From Acetobacter estunensis (GTDB lineage Bacteria; Pseudomonadota; Alphaproteobacteria; Acetobacterales; Acetobacteraceae), in the NCBI RefSeq assembly GCF_011516945.1, contig NZ_WOTH01000009.1:50679-114678 (forward strand): a DNA stretch of 64,000 bases. The letters run 5' to 3'. The notes beneath the pieces were generated by a model that saw nothing but the letters and a program-made list of their open reading frames with translations, made no database searches and was not told where the DNA came from. This document shows, one piece after another, positions 1-8,291 of the stretch (its first letter is position 1; the number at the start of each line of letters is the position of its first letter). The translations under genes were made by a program, and so were the position numbers.

Positions 1-1164
1 ATCGGCTTCCGTCATGGCGGTGCCGGTCATGCCCGAGAGCTTGGGATAAAGACGGAAATAGTTCTGGAAGGTGATGGAAGCCAGCGTCTGGTTTTCCTGC
101 TGGACCTCGACATGTTCCTTGGCTTCCAGCGCCTGATGCAGGCCGTCCGAATACCGGCGACCTTCCATCATGCGGCCGGTGAACTCATCGATGATGATGA
201 CCTTGCCATCCCGCACGATGTAATCGACATCCCGCGCAAACAGCGAATGAGCACGCAGCGACTGCTGGACATGGTGCACGACCGCAACATTGTGCACGTC
301 GTACAGGCCGCCTTCCTGCAACACACCGGCGGCATGAAGAAGCTCCTCGACCTTTTCCGAACCGGCTTCTGTGAGAATGACCGTGCGGAGCTTCTCGTCC
401 TTTTCGAATGTGGCCGGATCGCGCACCAGTTCCGCCACCACGGCATCCACGCTGCGATAAAGATCGGAGCTGTCCTCGGCAGGACCGGAAATGATGAGCG
501 GCGTGCGCGCCTCATCGATGAGGATCGAGTCCACCTCGTCCACGATGGCATGATTGAAGGGCCGCTGGACCATGTCTTCCAGCCGGTACTTCATGTTGTC
601 GCGCAGATAATCGAAACCGAATTCGTTGTTCGTGCCGTAGGTGATGTCACAGGCATAGGCTGCGCGGCGTGCGTCATCGGGCAGATTGGGCACGATCACG
701 CCCGTCGTCAGACCGAGAAAGCTGTAAAGCCTGCTCATCTCATCGGCATCGCGGCGGGCGAGGTAGTCGTTTACGGTGACGACATGCACGCCCTTGCCAG
801 TCAGCGCGTTGAGATAGACCGCAAGCGTGGCGACGAGCGTTTTGCCTTCACCGGTCCGCATTTCGGCAATCTTGCCAGCATGCAGCACCATGCCGCCGAT
901 AAGCTGCACATCGAAGTGACGCATGCCCAGCACGCGCTTCGAGGCCTCGCGACATACGGCGAATGCTTCGGGCAGAAGCTGATCGAGCGTCTCACCCTTG
1001 GCCAGCCGCTCCCGGAACTCGACCGTCTTGTGTGCAAGAGCCGCGTCATCCAGAGCCGCTATCTGCGGCTCCAGCGCATTAACTTCCGGGACACGACGCT
1101 GGAACCGCTTGAGAGAGCGGTCATTGGAAGTGCCAAACAGTGCGCGGGCGAGCGAGGCGAACAT
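1..1164 (-). CDS. secA: Protein translocase ATPase SecA, N-terminal part (3' end beyond window)
   Basis: SecA is the cytoplasmic ATPase motor that pushes preproteins through SecYEG. The reverse strand encodes 388 residues from ATG at 1164 and is still open at base 1, so the C-terminal half lies outside the window. The start [11 protein letters not shown] is typical of alphaproteobacterial SecA. Walker A (MRTGEGKT) lies at about residues 102-109 and the DEAD-type box DEVD at 209-212. The visible end reads [12 protein letters not shown], the conserved stretch leading into the second nucleotide-binding fold. The preprotein cross-linking domain lies between. The gene diverges from a periplasmic parvulin gene, so two export and folding functions share one intergenic region. 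No frameshift is seen. The identification is secure. Confidence 0.97.
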   Translation of the reverse strand, partial: MFASLARALFGTSNDRSLKRFQRRVPEVNALEPQIAALDDAALAHKTVEFRERLAKGETLDQLLPEAFAVCREASKRVLGMRHFDVQLIGGMVLHAGKIAEMRTGEGKTLVATLAVYLNALTGKGVHVVTVNDYLARRDADEMSRLYSFLGLTTGVIVPNLPDDARRAAYACDITYGTNNEFGFDYLRDNMKYRLEDMVQRPFNHAIVDEVDSILIDEARTPLIISGPAEDSSDLYRSVDAVVAELVRDPATFEKDEKLRTVILTEAGSEKVEELLHAAGVLQEGGLYDVHNVAVVHHVQQSLRAHSLFARDVDYIVRDGKVIIIDEFTGRMMEGRRYSDGLHQALEAKEHVEVQQENQTLASITFQNYFRLYPKLSGMTGTAMTEAD

Positions 1165-1303
1165 GAAGACCTTTCCGGAACGGCATGCGGTCCACATCCG
1201 CCTCTCCGCCACCGGACAGCCGGGGCACGAGGAAACGGGCGGGAACCGCTCGCATTGCGGCAATGAGATAAGGCCCGCACCGGCACGGGTCAACCAAGGG
1301 CTG

Positions 1304-1323
1304 ACGTGAGGCATGCCTCACGT
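1304..1323. promoter_or_regulatory. 20-bp perfect palindrome between secA and ppiC-like gene
   Basis: Half-site ACGTGAGGCA is followed directly by its exact reverse complement, with no spacer. It sits in the 263-bp gap between the divergent secA and parvulin genes, 140 bp from the secA start and about 105 bp from the parvulin start. That position suits an operator or shared regulatory site better than a terminator, because both genes are transcribed away from it and no T-run follows. The binding factor is unknown. Confidence 0.5.
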
Positions 1324-1427
1324 TCCGTCATCAAACGGTCATGGCCGCTGCCGTCCGGCCTGCCCTTGCGGGGGGCGGATGGGTCAGCCATGATGCAGCC
1401 CTTCTGTCCACACAGGGTATTTTTCGC

Positions 1428-2393
1428 ATGCGTTTTTCCAGCTCGGGTTCGGTCCTCGCGGCAGCAGCCCTGCTTGCCTCCACACTTCTGACGTCCACCG
1501 GCGCTCTTGCCGCGGACGCTCCGAAGACGACGCCCGCAGTCGGTGCAACGGCCGCAGCACAGGGCGGACCTGACGGCGGCGCTCCCCAGACCGATCCGAA
1601 CGCGCTGGTGGCCACGGTCAACGGCGAGAAGATTACACTGGGCGACATCCGCAAGGCCGCCACCAACATGCCGCCGCAGCTCCGCCAGTTGCCGCCGAAC
1701 GTGATCTTCCCGATGCTGGTCAACCAGGCGGTTGACCAGAAAGCCATCCAGATCGCGGCACGCAAGGACAATCTCCAGAACGATCCGGAGACCAAGGCCG
1801 CCATGGAAACCGCCGCCAACACGGCGCTCCAGAACTCGTGGCTGTCCAAGCAGGTCATGCCGCAGCTGACCGATGCGGCGGTTCATGACTATTACGTGAA
1901 AAATTACGCCAACAAGCCGGCGGAGAAGGAAGTCCACGCCCGCCATATCCTCGTGAAGACCGAGGCCGAAGCCAACGACATCATCAAGCAGCTCAAGGGC
2001 GGTGCGGACTTCGGCACGCTGGCCGCGAAGCTCTCCACCGATAAGGGCAGCGCCCAGAACAACGGCGGCGATCTGGGCTGGTTCAAGAAGGGTGACATGG
2101 TTCCGGCCTTCTCGGATGCCGCGTTCGCCATGAAGCCGGGCACCTACAGCCAGACACCCGTGAAGAGCCAGTTCGGCTATCACGTCATTCAGGTGCTGGA
2201 AGACCGCACAGTGCCGGTCCCCAAGGAAGACGAGGTGAAGGACAAGATCCGCCAGAAGCTCGTGCAGGAAGACGTGCGGACGGCGGTGGAGAAAGCCACA
2301 TCTGGCGTCAAGATCGTGCGCTACGGTCCTGACGGCAAGGTGGTGCCCGACAACGCGCAGCCTGCCATCGCGGGCACGCCGAAAAAGAACTGA
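1428..2393 (+). CDS. Periplasmic peptidyl-prolyl cis-trans isomerase, parvulin (PpiC/SurA/PrsA-like)
   Basis: Exported proline isomerase and chaperone, 321 residues, expected to help fold secreted or outer-membrane proteins in the periplasm. Starting at ATG 1428 (MRFSSSGS) gives a clean Sec signal peptide with hydrophobic residues 8-24 and an ALAA cleavage region near residue 28; upstream in-frame starts would spoil it. A low-complexity Ala/Gly/Pro stretch is followed by a SurA-N-like helical region (about 55-160). The PpiC domain (about 168-262) begins EVHARHILVK and contains GGDLGWF and SQFGYHVIQV, both hallmarks of parvulins. A short basic tail ends the protein. It diverges from secA. The family is certain; the exact orthologue (PrsA-like or SurA-like) is not. 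Confidence 0.9.
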   Translation: MRFSSSGSVLAAAALLASTLLTSTGALAADAPKTTPAVGATAAAQGGPDGGAPQTDPNALVATVNGEKITLGDIRKAATNMPPQLRQLPPNVIFPMLVNQAVDQKAIQIAARKDNLQNDPETKAAMETAANTALQNSWLSKQVMPQLTDAAVHDYYVKNYANKPAEKEVHARHILVKTEAEANDIIKQLKGGADFGTLAAKLSTDKGSAQNNGGDLGWFKKGDMVPAFSDAAFAMKPGTYSQTPVKSQFGYHVIQVLEDRTVPVPKEDEVKDKIRQKLVQEDVRTAVEKATSGVKIVRYGPDGKVVPDNAQPAIAGTPKKN

Positions 2394-2508
2394 CGCCAGC
2401 AGAGGCGGCGGCTGTAGCCTCCCCGCCTGTCTTTGGCTAGGATCGGAAAGGGGATGCCTCGTGGCGTCCCCTTTCTTCGTTTTCCGCCCAGTCCAAGGTG
2501 CGTCGTCC

Positions 2509-3744
2509 ATGGCCCAACCGCTGCCCGTCTCCCCCCTCGCCTCTCCGCTGCCAGACCTCGGCACCGTGCCCGGCGTGCGCCTTGGCGCGGTTGCGGCGGG
2601 TATCCGCTACAAGGGACGCACCGACCTTGTGGTGGCCGAGTTCGATGCGGGCACCACGGTTGCAGGCGTCTTCACACAGTCCAAATGCCCCGGCGCCCCG
2701 GTGGACTGGTGCCGCGCCGCTCTCAAGGGCGGTGTCGCGCGCGCCCTGGTGGTCAATGCGGGCAACGCAAATGTTTTCACCGGACGCGCGGGGATTGCGA
2801 CGTGCGAAAAAACAGCCGAAGTCGAAGCGCATCTTGCTGGGTGCGTGCCTTCTGAGGTGTTTCTTGCCTCCACCGGTGTGATCGGAGAAGTGCTTCCCGC
2901 CGAACGCATCACCGCAGCCCTTCCCGCCCTGCATGCCGCGCTGACGGAAGACGGCTGGGAAGCCGCCGCACGTGGCATCATGACGACGGACACCTTCCCC
3001 AAGGCCGCCGTGCGCAAGACCGAAATCGGCGGAGTGCCCGTCACCATTCAGGGCATTGCCAAAGGCAGCGGCATGATCGCGCCCGATATGGCGACGATGC
3101 TCTCTTTTGTCGCCACGGATGCAAAGCTGCCGTCCGCCGTGCTTCAAAGCCTGCTGTCGAAAGGCGTCGTCACCAGCTTCAACGCCATCACCGTGGATTC
3201 CGATACCTCCACCTCCGACATGGTGCTGCTCTTCGCCACGGGGCGGGCGGACAATCCCGCTGTTGCCAGTGCCGATGACACCGCCCTTTCCGCTTTCCGC
3301 GCGGCCCTCGACAGTCTTCTGCTTGAACTTGCCCTGATGGTGGTGCGTGACGGCGAAGGCGCCAGCAAACAGATCCGCATCAACGTGACCGGCGCGGTGT
3401 CCGATACCTCTGCCCGTACGGTGGCCCGCGCCATCGCGGACTCCCCGCTGGTAAAGACAGCGGTGGCCGGAGAAGACGCAAACTGGGGCCGCGTGGTCAT
3501 GGCGGTCGGGAAATGCGGGGAACCGGCCGATCGTGACCTTCTGACCGTGGCCATCGGCGGCGTCACCATCGCCCGCGAGGGAACGGTGGTGGAAGGCTAT
3601 GACGAAACGCCAGTCGTGGCCCACATGAAGGGCCGTGAAATTGAGATCGATGTGGATCTGGGTCTTGGCGAAGGTCACGCGACGATGTGGAGTTGTGACC
3701 TGACCCACGGCTATATTGACATCAACGGATCCTACCGGAGCTGA
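2509..3744 (+). CDS. argJ: Bifunctional glutamate N-acetyltransferase / ornithine acetyltransferase ArgJ
   Basis: ArgJ transfers the acetyl group of N-acetylornithine to glutamate, closing the cyclic arginine pathway, and in bifunctional forms can also use acetyl-CoA. The protein has 411 residues from ATG 2509 (MAQPLPVS). It contains the oxyanion and substrate motif KGSGMIAPDMATML, where ArgJ precursors self-cleave between Ala and Thr to expose the nucleophilic threonine. The C-terminal half carries GEDANWGR and ends DLTHGYIDINGSYRS, as in the family. An in-frame upstream GTG (2461) would add 16 residues, but the conserved part starts after the ATG. The RDD gene begins 9 bp downstream and may be co-transcribed. 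High confidence. Confidence 0.95.
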   Translation: MAQPLPVSPLASPLPDLGTVPGVRLGAVAAGIRYKGRTDLVVAEFDAGTTVAGVFTQSKCPGAPVDWCRAALKGGVARALVVNAGNANVFTGRAGIATCEKTAEVEAHLAGCVPSEVFLASTGVIGEVLPAERITAALPALHAALTEDGWEAAARGIMTTDTFPKAAVRKTEIGGVPVTIQGIAKGSGMIAPDMATMLSFVATDAKLPSAVLQSLLSKGVVTSFNAITVDSDTSTSDMVLLFATGRADNPAVASADDTALSAFRAALDSLLLELALMVVRDGEGASKQIRINVTGAVSDTSARTVARAIADSPLVKTAVAGEDANWGRVVMAVGKCGEPADRDLLTVAIGGVTIAREGTVVEGYDETPVVAHMKGREIEIDVDLGLGEGHATMWSCDLTHGYIDINGSYRS

Positions 3745-3752
3745 GGCGCACT

Positions 3753-4346
3753 ATGTCGGACAGGATTCCTCCCGGGTGGGGCAATGACAGCAACGCCTTT
3801 GTCCCACCTTCAGGCGACAGTCGCGTACTGGCCTATGGAGGCTTCTGGATCCGCACGGCTGCCGCCCTGCTTGATTCGTTCATTCTGAGCGTCACCAGCC
3901 TGCTCTCAGGCATTTTCACGCTGCCCACCGTTCACATCGAACACTGGCAGGGCGACACGCCCTCCTATCAAGTGGCCTATCGCAGCACGGACTTTATCGG
4001 ACAGGGCTTTTCCTGGCCCATGCCGCAGTTCGAAGTGCACGATTACGGGCAGTATCTCCTGCTGTTCCAACTACTCTATTTCATTGTGCTGGAAGCCTCC
4101 CCCCTGCGCGGCACACTGGGCAAGCGGGTTCTGGGGTTGCGGGCGAGCGATATGGAAGGGCAGCGCATTTCCCTGCTGCGCTCGCTCATCCGTACGCTGG
4201 TCAAGACCTTCATCTCCTTTCCCATGCTGATGATCGGCGTGCTGATGGTGGCTTTCACGCCCCGCAAACAGGGCCTGCACGACATCGTGGCGGGCACCCT
4301 TGTCCTGCGTAGCGAACGTGTTGCCCGACTTGACGGACAGGGCTGA
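3753..4346 (+). CDS. RDD family integral membrane protein
   Basis: 197-residue membrane protein of the RDD family (Pfam RDD). The name motif region is near YGGFWIRTAAALLDS (about residues 29-43), where Arg and Asp mark the first helix. Further hydrophobic segments lie near residues 45-60, 105-120 and 148-165. The stretch LRGTLGKRVLGLRASDMEG is the typical loop, and the C-terminal KQGLHDIVAGTLVL is the second family signature. Function is mostly unknown; some RDD proteins have been linked to ion transport. It follows argJ by 8 bp with no terminator, but a metabolic link is not evident. Family assignment is firm, function open. Confidence 0.85.
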   Translation: MSDRIPPGWGNDSNAFVPPSGDSRVLAYGGFWIRTAAALLDSFILSVTSLLSGIFTLPTVHIEHWQGDTPSYQVAYRSTDFIGQGFSWPMPQFEVHDYGQYLLLFQLLYFIVLEASPLRGTLGKRVLGLRASDMEGQRISLLRSLIRTLVKTFISFPMLMIGVLMVAFTPRKQGLHDIVAGTLVLRSERVARLDGQG

Positions 4347-4488
4347 CTCGCGTCCTTCTCATGCAACCCAGACGTGTCCTGTGCGTCCGGGTGCGAATGT
4401 GCAGCCTTACGCCGGGTGAGCTTGATCCCGGCGGGGAAACACTCTTACGCGACTGAGACTGATTTATTTGCTGGAGGTGAAAAGCGGT

Positions 4489-7083
4489 ATGCTGTGGAGC
4501 AACGGGGAATACCTGTCACCATCGCAGGAAACGGGACGACGCCCACGGTGGTCCGCATCGGTCTTTCTCATTCTGGCATGGCTGCTTGCAGCGATCGGCG
4601 CGTGGCCATTTGCAAGCACCGCACACGCCGCTGACACGAAGGCTGCCGCCTCGTCCGCAAGCACGCTCACCCCTCAGGAAGCGCAGCAACTTCTTGGCGT
4701 TCTGAACGACCCGGCCAAACGTCAGCAGTTCACCCAGACCCTTTCCCTCATGGCGAAAGGCGTCCAGCAGACAGCGGCTCCTGCTTCCAAAACCGCCGCC
4801 GGTCAGCCTGCGGTTGTATCTCCCAACGCCGTGGCGCTTCACAGCGATCTGACGTCCGAGTTGTCCTCCGTGAAGGGCAACCTACGCGGTTATGTGGACA
4901 ATTTCCTCGGTCTCTTCACGGATCTGCGGACAGTAGGCACCTGGTTCCGCTCCGAAGTCTCAACCCCTGCGACACGCGCGCTGCTTGTCGGAACATTCTG
5001 GCGGGCCGGACTGGTCATTCTCGTGGCCCTTGTCGTGGAGTGGGCCACGACTCTGGCCATGCGCAAGCCTCTGACCAATGTGAAGGCCAAGGCCGAGAGC
5101 CGGGAACGCGCACAGGAGAACATGGCGACATCCGCCCCCCCTTCGGCGGATGAAAAGGCTCTCGCAACAGACGAGAACAATCAGCAGGCTGACGCGAAAG
5201 CCGTCGCGGACGCCAAGGCCGAAGGGGCCGCCAAGGACGAGATCGAGGCTCTCCAGACCCGGGCTGGCGATCAACGGCGTCAGACCGAGACGCTGCGTTT
5301 CCTTGCCCGCGTGCCCTATGCCCTCATGCATCTGGGCCTCAAACTCCTGCCTATTGGCGTGTTCCTTGGTGTGGCCTTCGGTGGTTCAGCCATCGCGACC
5401 GACACCACACAGGCCGAAACCGTCACGGAAACTCTGGCCGCAGCCTATGCCGCCGCGCGCTTCCTGTTCGTTCTCGTCGAGTCCGCGCTTGCTCCGCGTT
5501 CGCCGATGATCCGTCTGGTGCCGGTGAGCGACTCTACCGCGCGGATGCTTATCCGCTGGTGGAACGTTCTTGTGGCCGCGCCGTCTCTCGTGGTGTGTCT
5601 GTCCGTTCTGGGCGGTGAGTTCGATCTGTCGGACCGCGGCACTCAGGCCATGATCCGCGCCGTCGTGCTGGTCGAGCACATCATGATAGCGGTTTTCATC
5701 TGGCGTCTGCGCCCGATCGTGAAACGCACGCTGGACCCCAAGCGACAGGAGGTCCAGAGCAGCTTCTGGTCCTTCGTGCTGATGATCGCCCAGATCTGGT
5801 GGATCCCGGCACTGTTCCTCGACGCTGCACTGTGGCTCGTCTGGGCGGCGCATCTGCGTGGCGGCTATGACTGGATTCTTCGGACAACGGTTCTCACAGT
5901 CGTCATCGTAACGGCTGCCCGCCTTCTGGCCGTTCTGGCCTATGGATGGCAGGACAAGCTGTTCCGTCTCGATCCCACGCTGGTGAAGAAGCATCCCGAC
6001 ATGCAGCAGCGCGCGGATCGCTACTACCCGTTCGTACGCGGCCTGCTGACCGCCATCATCGCGTTTGCGAGTTTCATCGCGCTGACGGAATCATGGGGCA
6101 TCCACACAGTTCATTTCTTCTTCGCAAGTCAGCTCGGCACCCGCCTGCTGACGGCCGCCATCACCATGGTCGTGGCAGTCTCGGTGGCGGCGATCCTGTG
6201 GGAAGTGATCAACGCGCAACTGAACAATCAGCTCTCGCATTTCTCTGCTTCCGGCCAATCCGCGCGCGCCACGCGCCTGAAGACAGTTCTGCCCATCATT
6301 CGCACAGTGCTGCTCACCGTGATCATCATCATCGTGCTGGTGACGTCGCTGTCGCAGATCGGCATCAACGTGGCGCCGCTGCTCACAGGTGCGGGCATCA
6401 TGGGTGCGGCCATCGCCTTCGGTTCGCAGAGCCTCGTGAAGGACTTCATCACGGGCTTCTTCATGCTCGTTGAAGATGCGATTCAGGTCGGAGACTGGGT
6501 AACGACGGGAGGCGTATCAGGCACGGTCGAACATCTTTCGATCCGCACCGTGCGGGTGCGCGCAATCAACGGCGACCTGCACATCATTCCCTTCTCGTCC
6601 GTGACGTCCATTGCCAACACCGGCCGTGACTTCAACCAGATCATCGTCAATCAGGTGGTGGATCTGTCCGAAGACACGTCGCGGGTGGCGAAGATCATGG
6701 CCGATGCGGTCGATGAGATGCGCAAGGAAGACGAATTCAAGACCATCATCTACTCGGGCTACAATGATCTCGGTGTGGACAAGAGCGATTCGAACGGCGC
6801 GGTCATGGTCGGCTCGATCCGCACGGCGGCGATGATGAAGTGGAAGGTGCAGCGCGAATTCTACCGGCGCATCGCCAACCGTTTCGCGAAGGCGGGCATC
6901 ATGTTCTACACGCCCACCTCTTACACCGCATCCGCGCCGGGCACGTCCCTTGCCATTTCCGGTGGACTGAAGGTGCCGGCAACAGCGGGCCAACCCGCCA
7001 ACGAGGACAAGCCAAAGGCTGCGGCGGACAATGCGGACGCGCCAAAATCGCCTTCCGGAGACAGCAAGCATGACGGTGCGTGA
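4489..7083 (+). CDS. Large MscS-type mechanosensitive channel
   Basis: 864-residue inner-membrane channel of the MscS superfamily, expected to open under membrane tension and release solutes after osmotic downshock. ATG 4489 is chosen because GGAGGT lies 10 bases upstream; an in-frame TTG at 4468 is less likely. A signal peptide or first helix covers about residues 24-45 and ends in ASTAHAAD. A soluble domain, an Ala/Lys/Glu-rich linker (about 195-260) and roughly nine to ten hydrophobic segments follow. The MscS core is near residues 600-700: LLTGAGIMGAAIAFGSQ (pore helix), VGDWV and the beta domain with VRVRAINGDLHIIP. An Ala/Lys/Pro tail ends it. Size and layout resemble YbiO/YnaI-like members. 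The next gene starts inside its 3' end. Confidence 0.9.
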   Translation: MLWSNGEYLSPSQETGRRPRWSASVFLILAWLLAAIGAWPFASTAHAADTKAAASSASTLTPQEAQQLLGVLNDPAKRQQFTQTLSLMAKGVQQTAAPASKTAAGQPAVVSPNAVALHSDLTSELSSVKGNLRGYVDNFLGLFTDLRTVGTWFRSEVSTPATRALLVGTFWRAGLVILVALVVEWATTLAMRKPLTNVKAKAESRERAQENMATSAPPSADEKALATDENNQQADAKAVADAKAEGAAKDEIEALQTRAGDQRRQTETLRFLARVPYALMHLGLKLLPIGVFLGVAFGGSAIATDTTQAETVTETLAAAYAAARFLFVLVESALAPRSPMIRLVPVSDSTARMLIRWWNVLVAAPSLVVCLSVLGGEFDLSDRGTQAMIRAVVLVEHIMIAVFIWRLRPIVKRTLDPKRQEVQSSFWSFVLMIAQIWWIPALFLDAALWLVWAAHLRGGYDWILRTTVLTVVIVTAARLLAVLAYGWQDKLFRLDPTLVKKHPDMQQRADRYYPFVRGLLTAIIAFASFIALTESWGIHTVHFFFASQLGTRLLTAAITMVVAVSVAAILWEVINAQLNNQLSHFSASGQSARATRLKTVLPIIRTVLLTVIIIIVLVTSLSQIGINVAPLLTGAGIMGAAIAFGSQSLVKDFITGFFMLVEDAIQVGDWVTTGGVSGTVEHLSIRTVRVRAINGDLHIIPFSSVTSIANTGRDFNQIIVNQVVDLSEDTSRVAKIMADAVDEMRKEDEFKTIIYSGYNDLGVDKSDSNGAVMVGSIRTAAMMKWKVQREFYRRIANRFAKAGIMFYTPTSYTASAPGTSLAISGGLKVPATAGQPANEDKPKAAADNADAPKSPSGDSKHDGA

Positions 7084-7816
7084 AGAAAAACAGGCCCAGC
7101 CTGAACTGGATCGGATAGAGGCCGCCACTCGGGAAAACCATTTCGCGCGTATTCCGGCGGTGGAGATGCGTCCCCTTCTGGAAGCGTTCGGCATGTCGGA
7201 CTGGGAGGGATTCGCTGCCAGTTGGGAACGGCTTGGTGTGGATCTCTACATGGCCGATGGCGGTCGCTACCGGCGGCGGCGCTACGCCACATTCGCGTTG
7301 GCGGAAGACGCCATCATTCGCAAAAAGCACCAGCCGCATTATCAGAGCCGTGACTACAACGCGCTCAATGGCGGGATCGAACGCTGGTTCGAGCCTGTGG
7401 AACGTGAAATCGGCGCGCATCCAGTCATGCACGCCGTGCTCTCGCTCATCCGCAGACTGGCCACCGATCTGACACCCATCGCCAGACGTCCCGAAGCCTG
7501 GCACGCGGAGGTGCATCAGTTCCGGATCGAAGCGCGGGACAATGAAGCCGGACAGCCCACGCCGGAGGGACTGCACCGTGACGGTGTTGACTGGGTGCTT
7601 GTCCTGATGGTTCGTCGTGAAAACGTGGCGAGCGGTGAAACCACCATTCATGACCTTCAAGGCAATGAACTCGGCAGTTTCACACTGTCCTCACCGATGG
7701 ACGCAGCGTTCGTGAACGACAATCAGGTCTTTCACGGCGTAACGCCCATCCAGCCGGTGCGCCCGGATGCTCCGGCTTTCCGTGACGTCATGGTGGTCAC
7801 GCTCCGTCATCAGTAA
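7070..7816 (+). CDS. 2-oxoglutarate/Fe(II)-dependent dioxygenase family protein (PF10014-like)
   Basis: 248-residue cytosolic protein of the 2OG-Fe(II) oxygenase family that includes free-amino-acid hydroxylases such as bacterial isoleucine 4-hydroxylase. The signature is EVHQFRIEA, then GLHRDGVDWVLVLMVRRENVASGET, then VFHGVTPIQPVRPDAPAFRDVMVVT. It supplies the His-x-Asp pair (HRD), the distal His (VFHGV) and an Arg suitable for 2-oxoglutarate. The substrate cannot be read from sequence; a free amino acid is the best family-based guess. The start ATG 7070 overlaps the last 14 bases of the channel gene, which points to translational coupling. Alternative upstream starts would lie deep inside the channel gene. 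Confidence 0.82.
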   Translation: MTVREEKQAQPELDRIEAATRENHFARIPAVEMRPLLEAFGMSDWEGFAASWERLGVDLYMADGGRYRRRRYATFALAEDAIIRKKHQPHYQSRDYNALNGGIERWFEPVEREIGAHPVMHAVLSLIRRLATDLTPIARRPEAWHAEVHQFRIEARDNEAGQPTPEGLHRDGVDWVLVLMVRRENVASGETTIHDLQGNELGSFTLSSPMDAAFVNDNQVFHGVTPIQPVRPDAPAFRDVMVVTLRHQ

Positions 7817-7835
7817 AGGACGGGAACTGCGTGGC

Positions 7836-8126
7836 TCAGTAAGGCCACGCTCCTGAATAATGGGCCGCGTGCCAGCCAATCGCGACCAGCAGGCCGACAA
7901 ACGCCATCGCACCCACCATCTGAAACAGTTCCCTGAACGCGGGACCGTCCATCCGGTCAGCATCGGGCACGCCCACCACCGCACGCGCAGCCGGGGCTGG
8001 CTGGGCCGCTACCGGCGCAGACGTCACGGTGTCTGCCCCTCCCTCCGTTCGCGGCTGGGTCGCAGCCTCCTGAACATGAGTCTGGTCATGCCCGTCATCG
8101 GACTGAGCGGTCGTGTGTTCATCCAT
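7836..8126 (-). CDS. Small hypothetical protein with one C-terminal membrane segment
   Basis: I do not recognise this gene. From ATG 8126 it encodes 96 residues: an acidic, Gln/Thr/Ala/Pro-rich N-terminal region (about 1-55), then GPAFRELFQ and one hydrophobic helix (about residues 72-86, MVGAMAFVGLLVAIGW), ending AAHYSGAWPY. This start has GGAG six bases upstream; a start at 8150 would add eight residues but lacks a ribosome binding site. The layout suggests a tail-anchored inner-membrane protein facing the cytoplasm. It converges on the dioxygenase gene (20 bp between stops) and diverges from the TonB receptor gene. Confidence 0.6.
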   Translation of the reverse strand: MDEHTTAQSDDGHDQTHVQEAATQPRTEGGADTVTSAPVAAQPAPAARAVVGVPDADRMDGPAFRELFQMVGAMAFVGLLVAIGWHAAHYSGAWPY

Positions 8127-8212
8127 TGCATTCTCCACATCGGGAACCATAGCACGGATATGGGGTGTGCCTGCCCTTTCAAACAGAGTTAACACGCCAC
8201 GACTTAACCGAA

Positions 8213-8248
8213 CGGTAATGGAGCCAGTGCGAGAAAGCGGTAATGGAG
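8213..8248. promoter_or_regulatory. Paired 11-bp direct repeats upstream of TonB receptor
   Basis: CGGTAATGGAG occurs at 8213-8223 and again at 8238-8248, a 25-bp period, just upstream of the receptor start. The spacing is about two and a half helical turns. The second copy also supplies GGAG ten bases before an alternative GTG start (8259). It could be a regulator site or an accidental duplication. No Fur-like palindrome was recognised here. Confidence 0.3.
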
Positions 8249-8291
8249 ACCGTTATCTGTGCACCCTGCCCGCCGTCTTTTACAGCGTGAC

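Noticed and set aside
4410..4433. Hairpin CGCCGGG/CCCGGCG between the RDD and MscS genes
   Set aside because: No T-run follows and a 7-bp GC stem is common in G+C-rich DNA; not convincing as a terminator or riboswitch.
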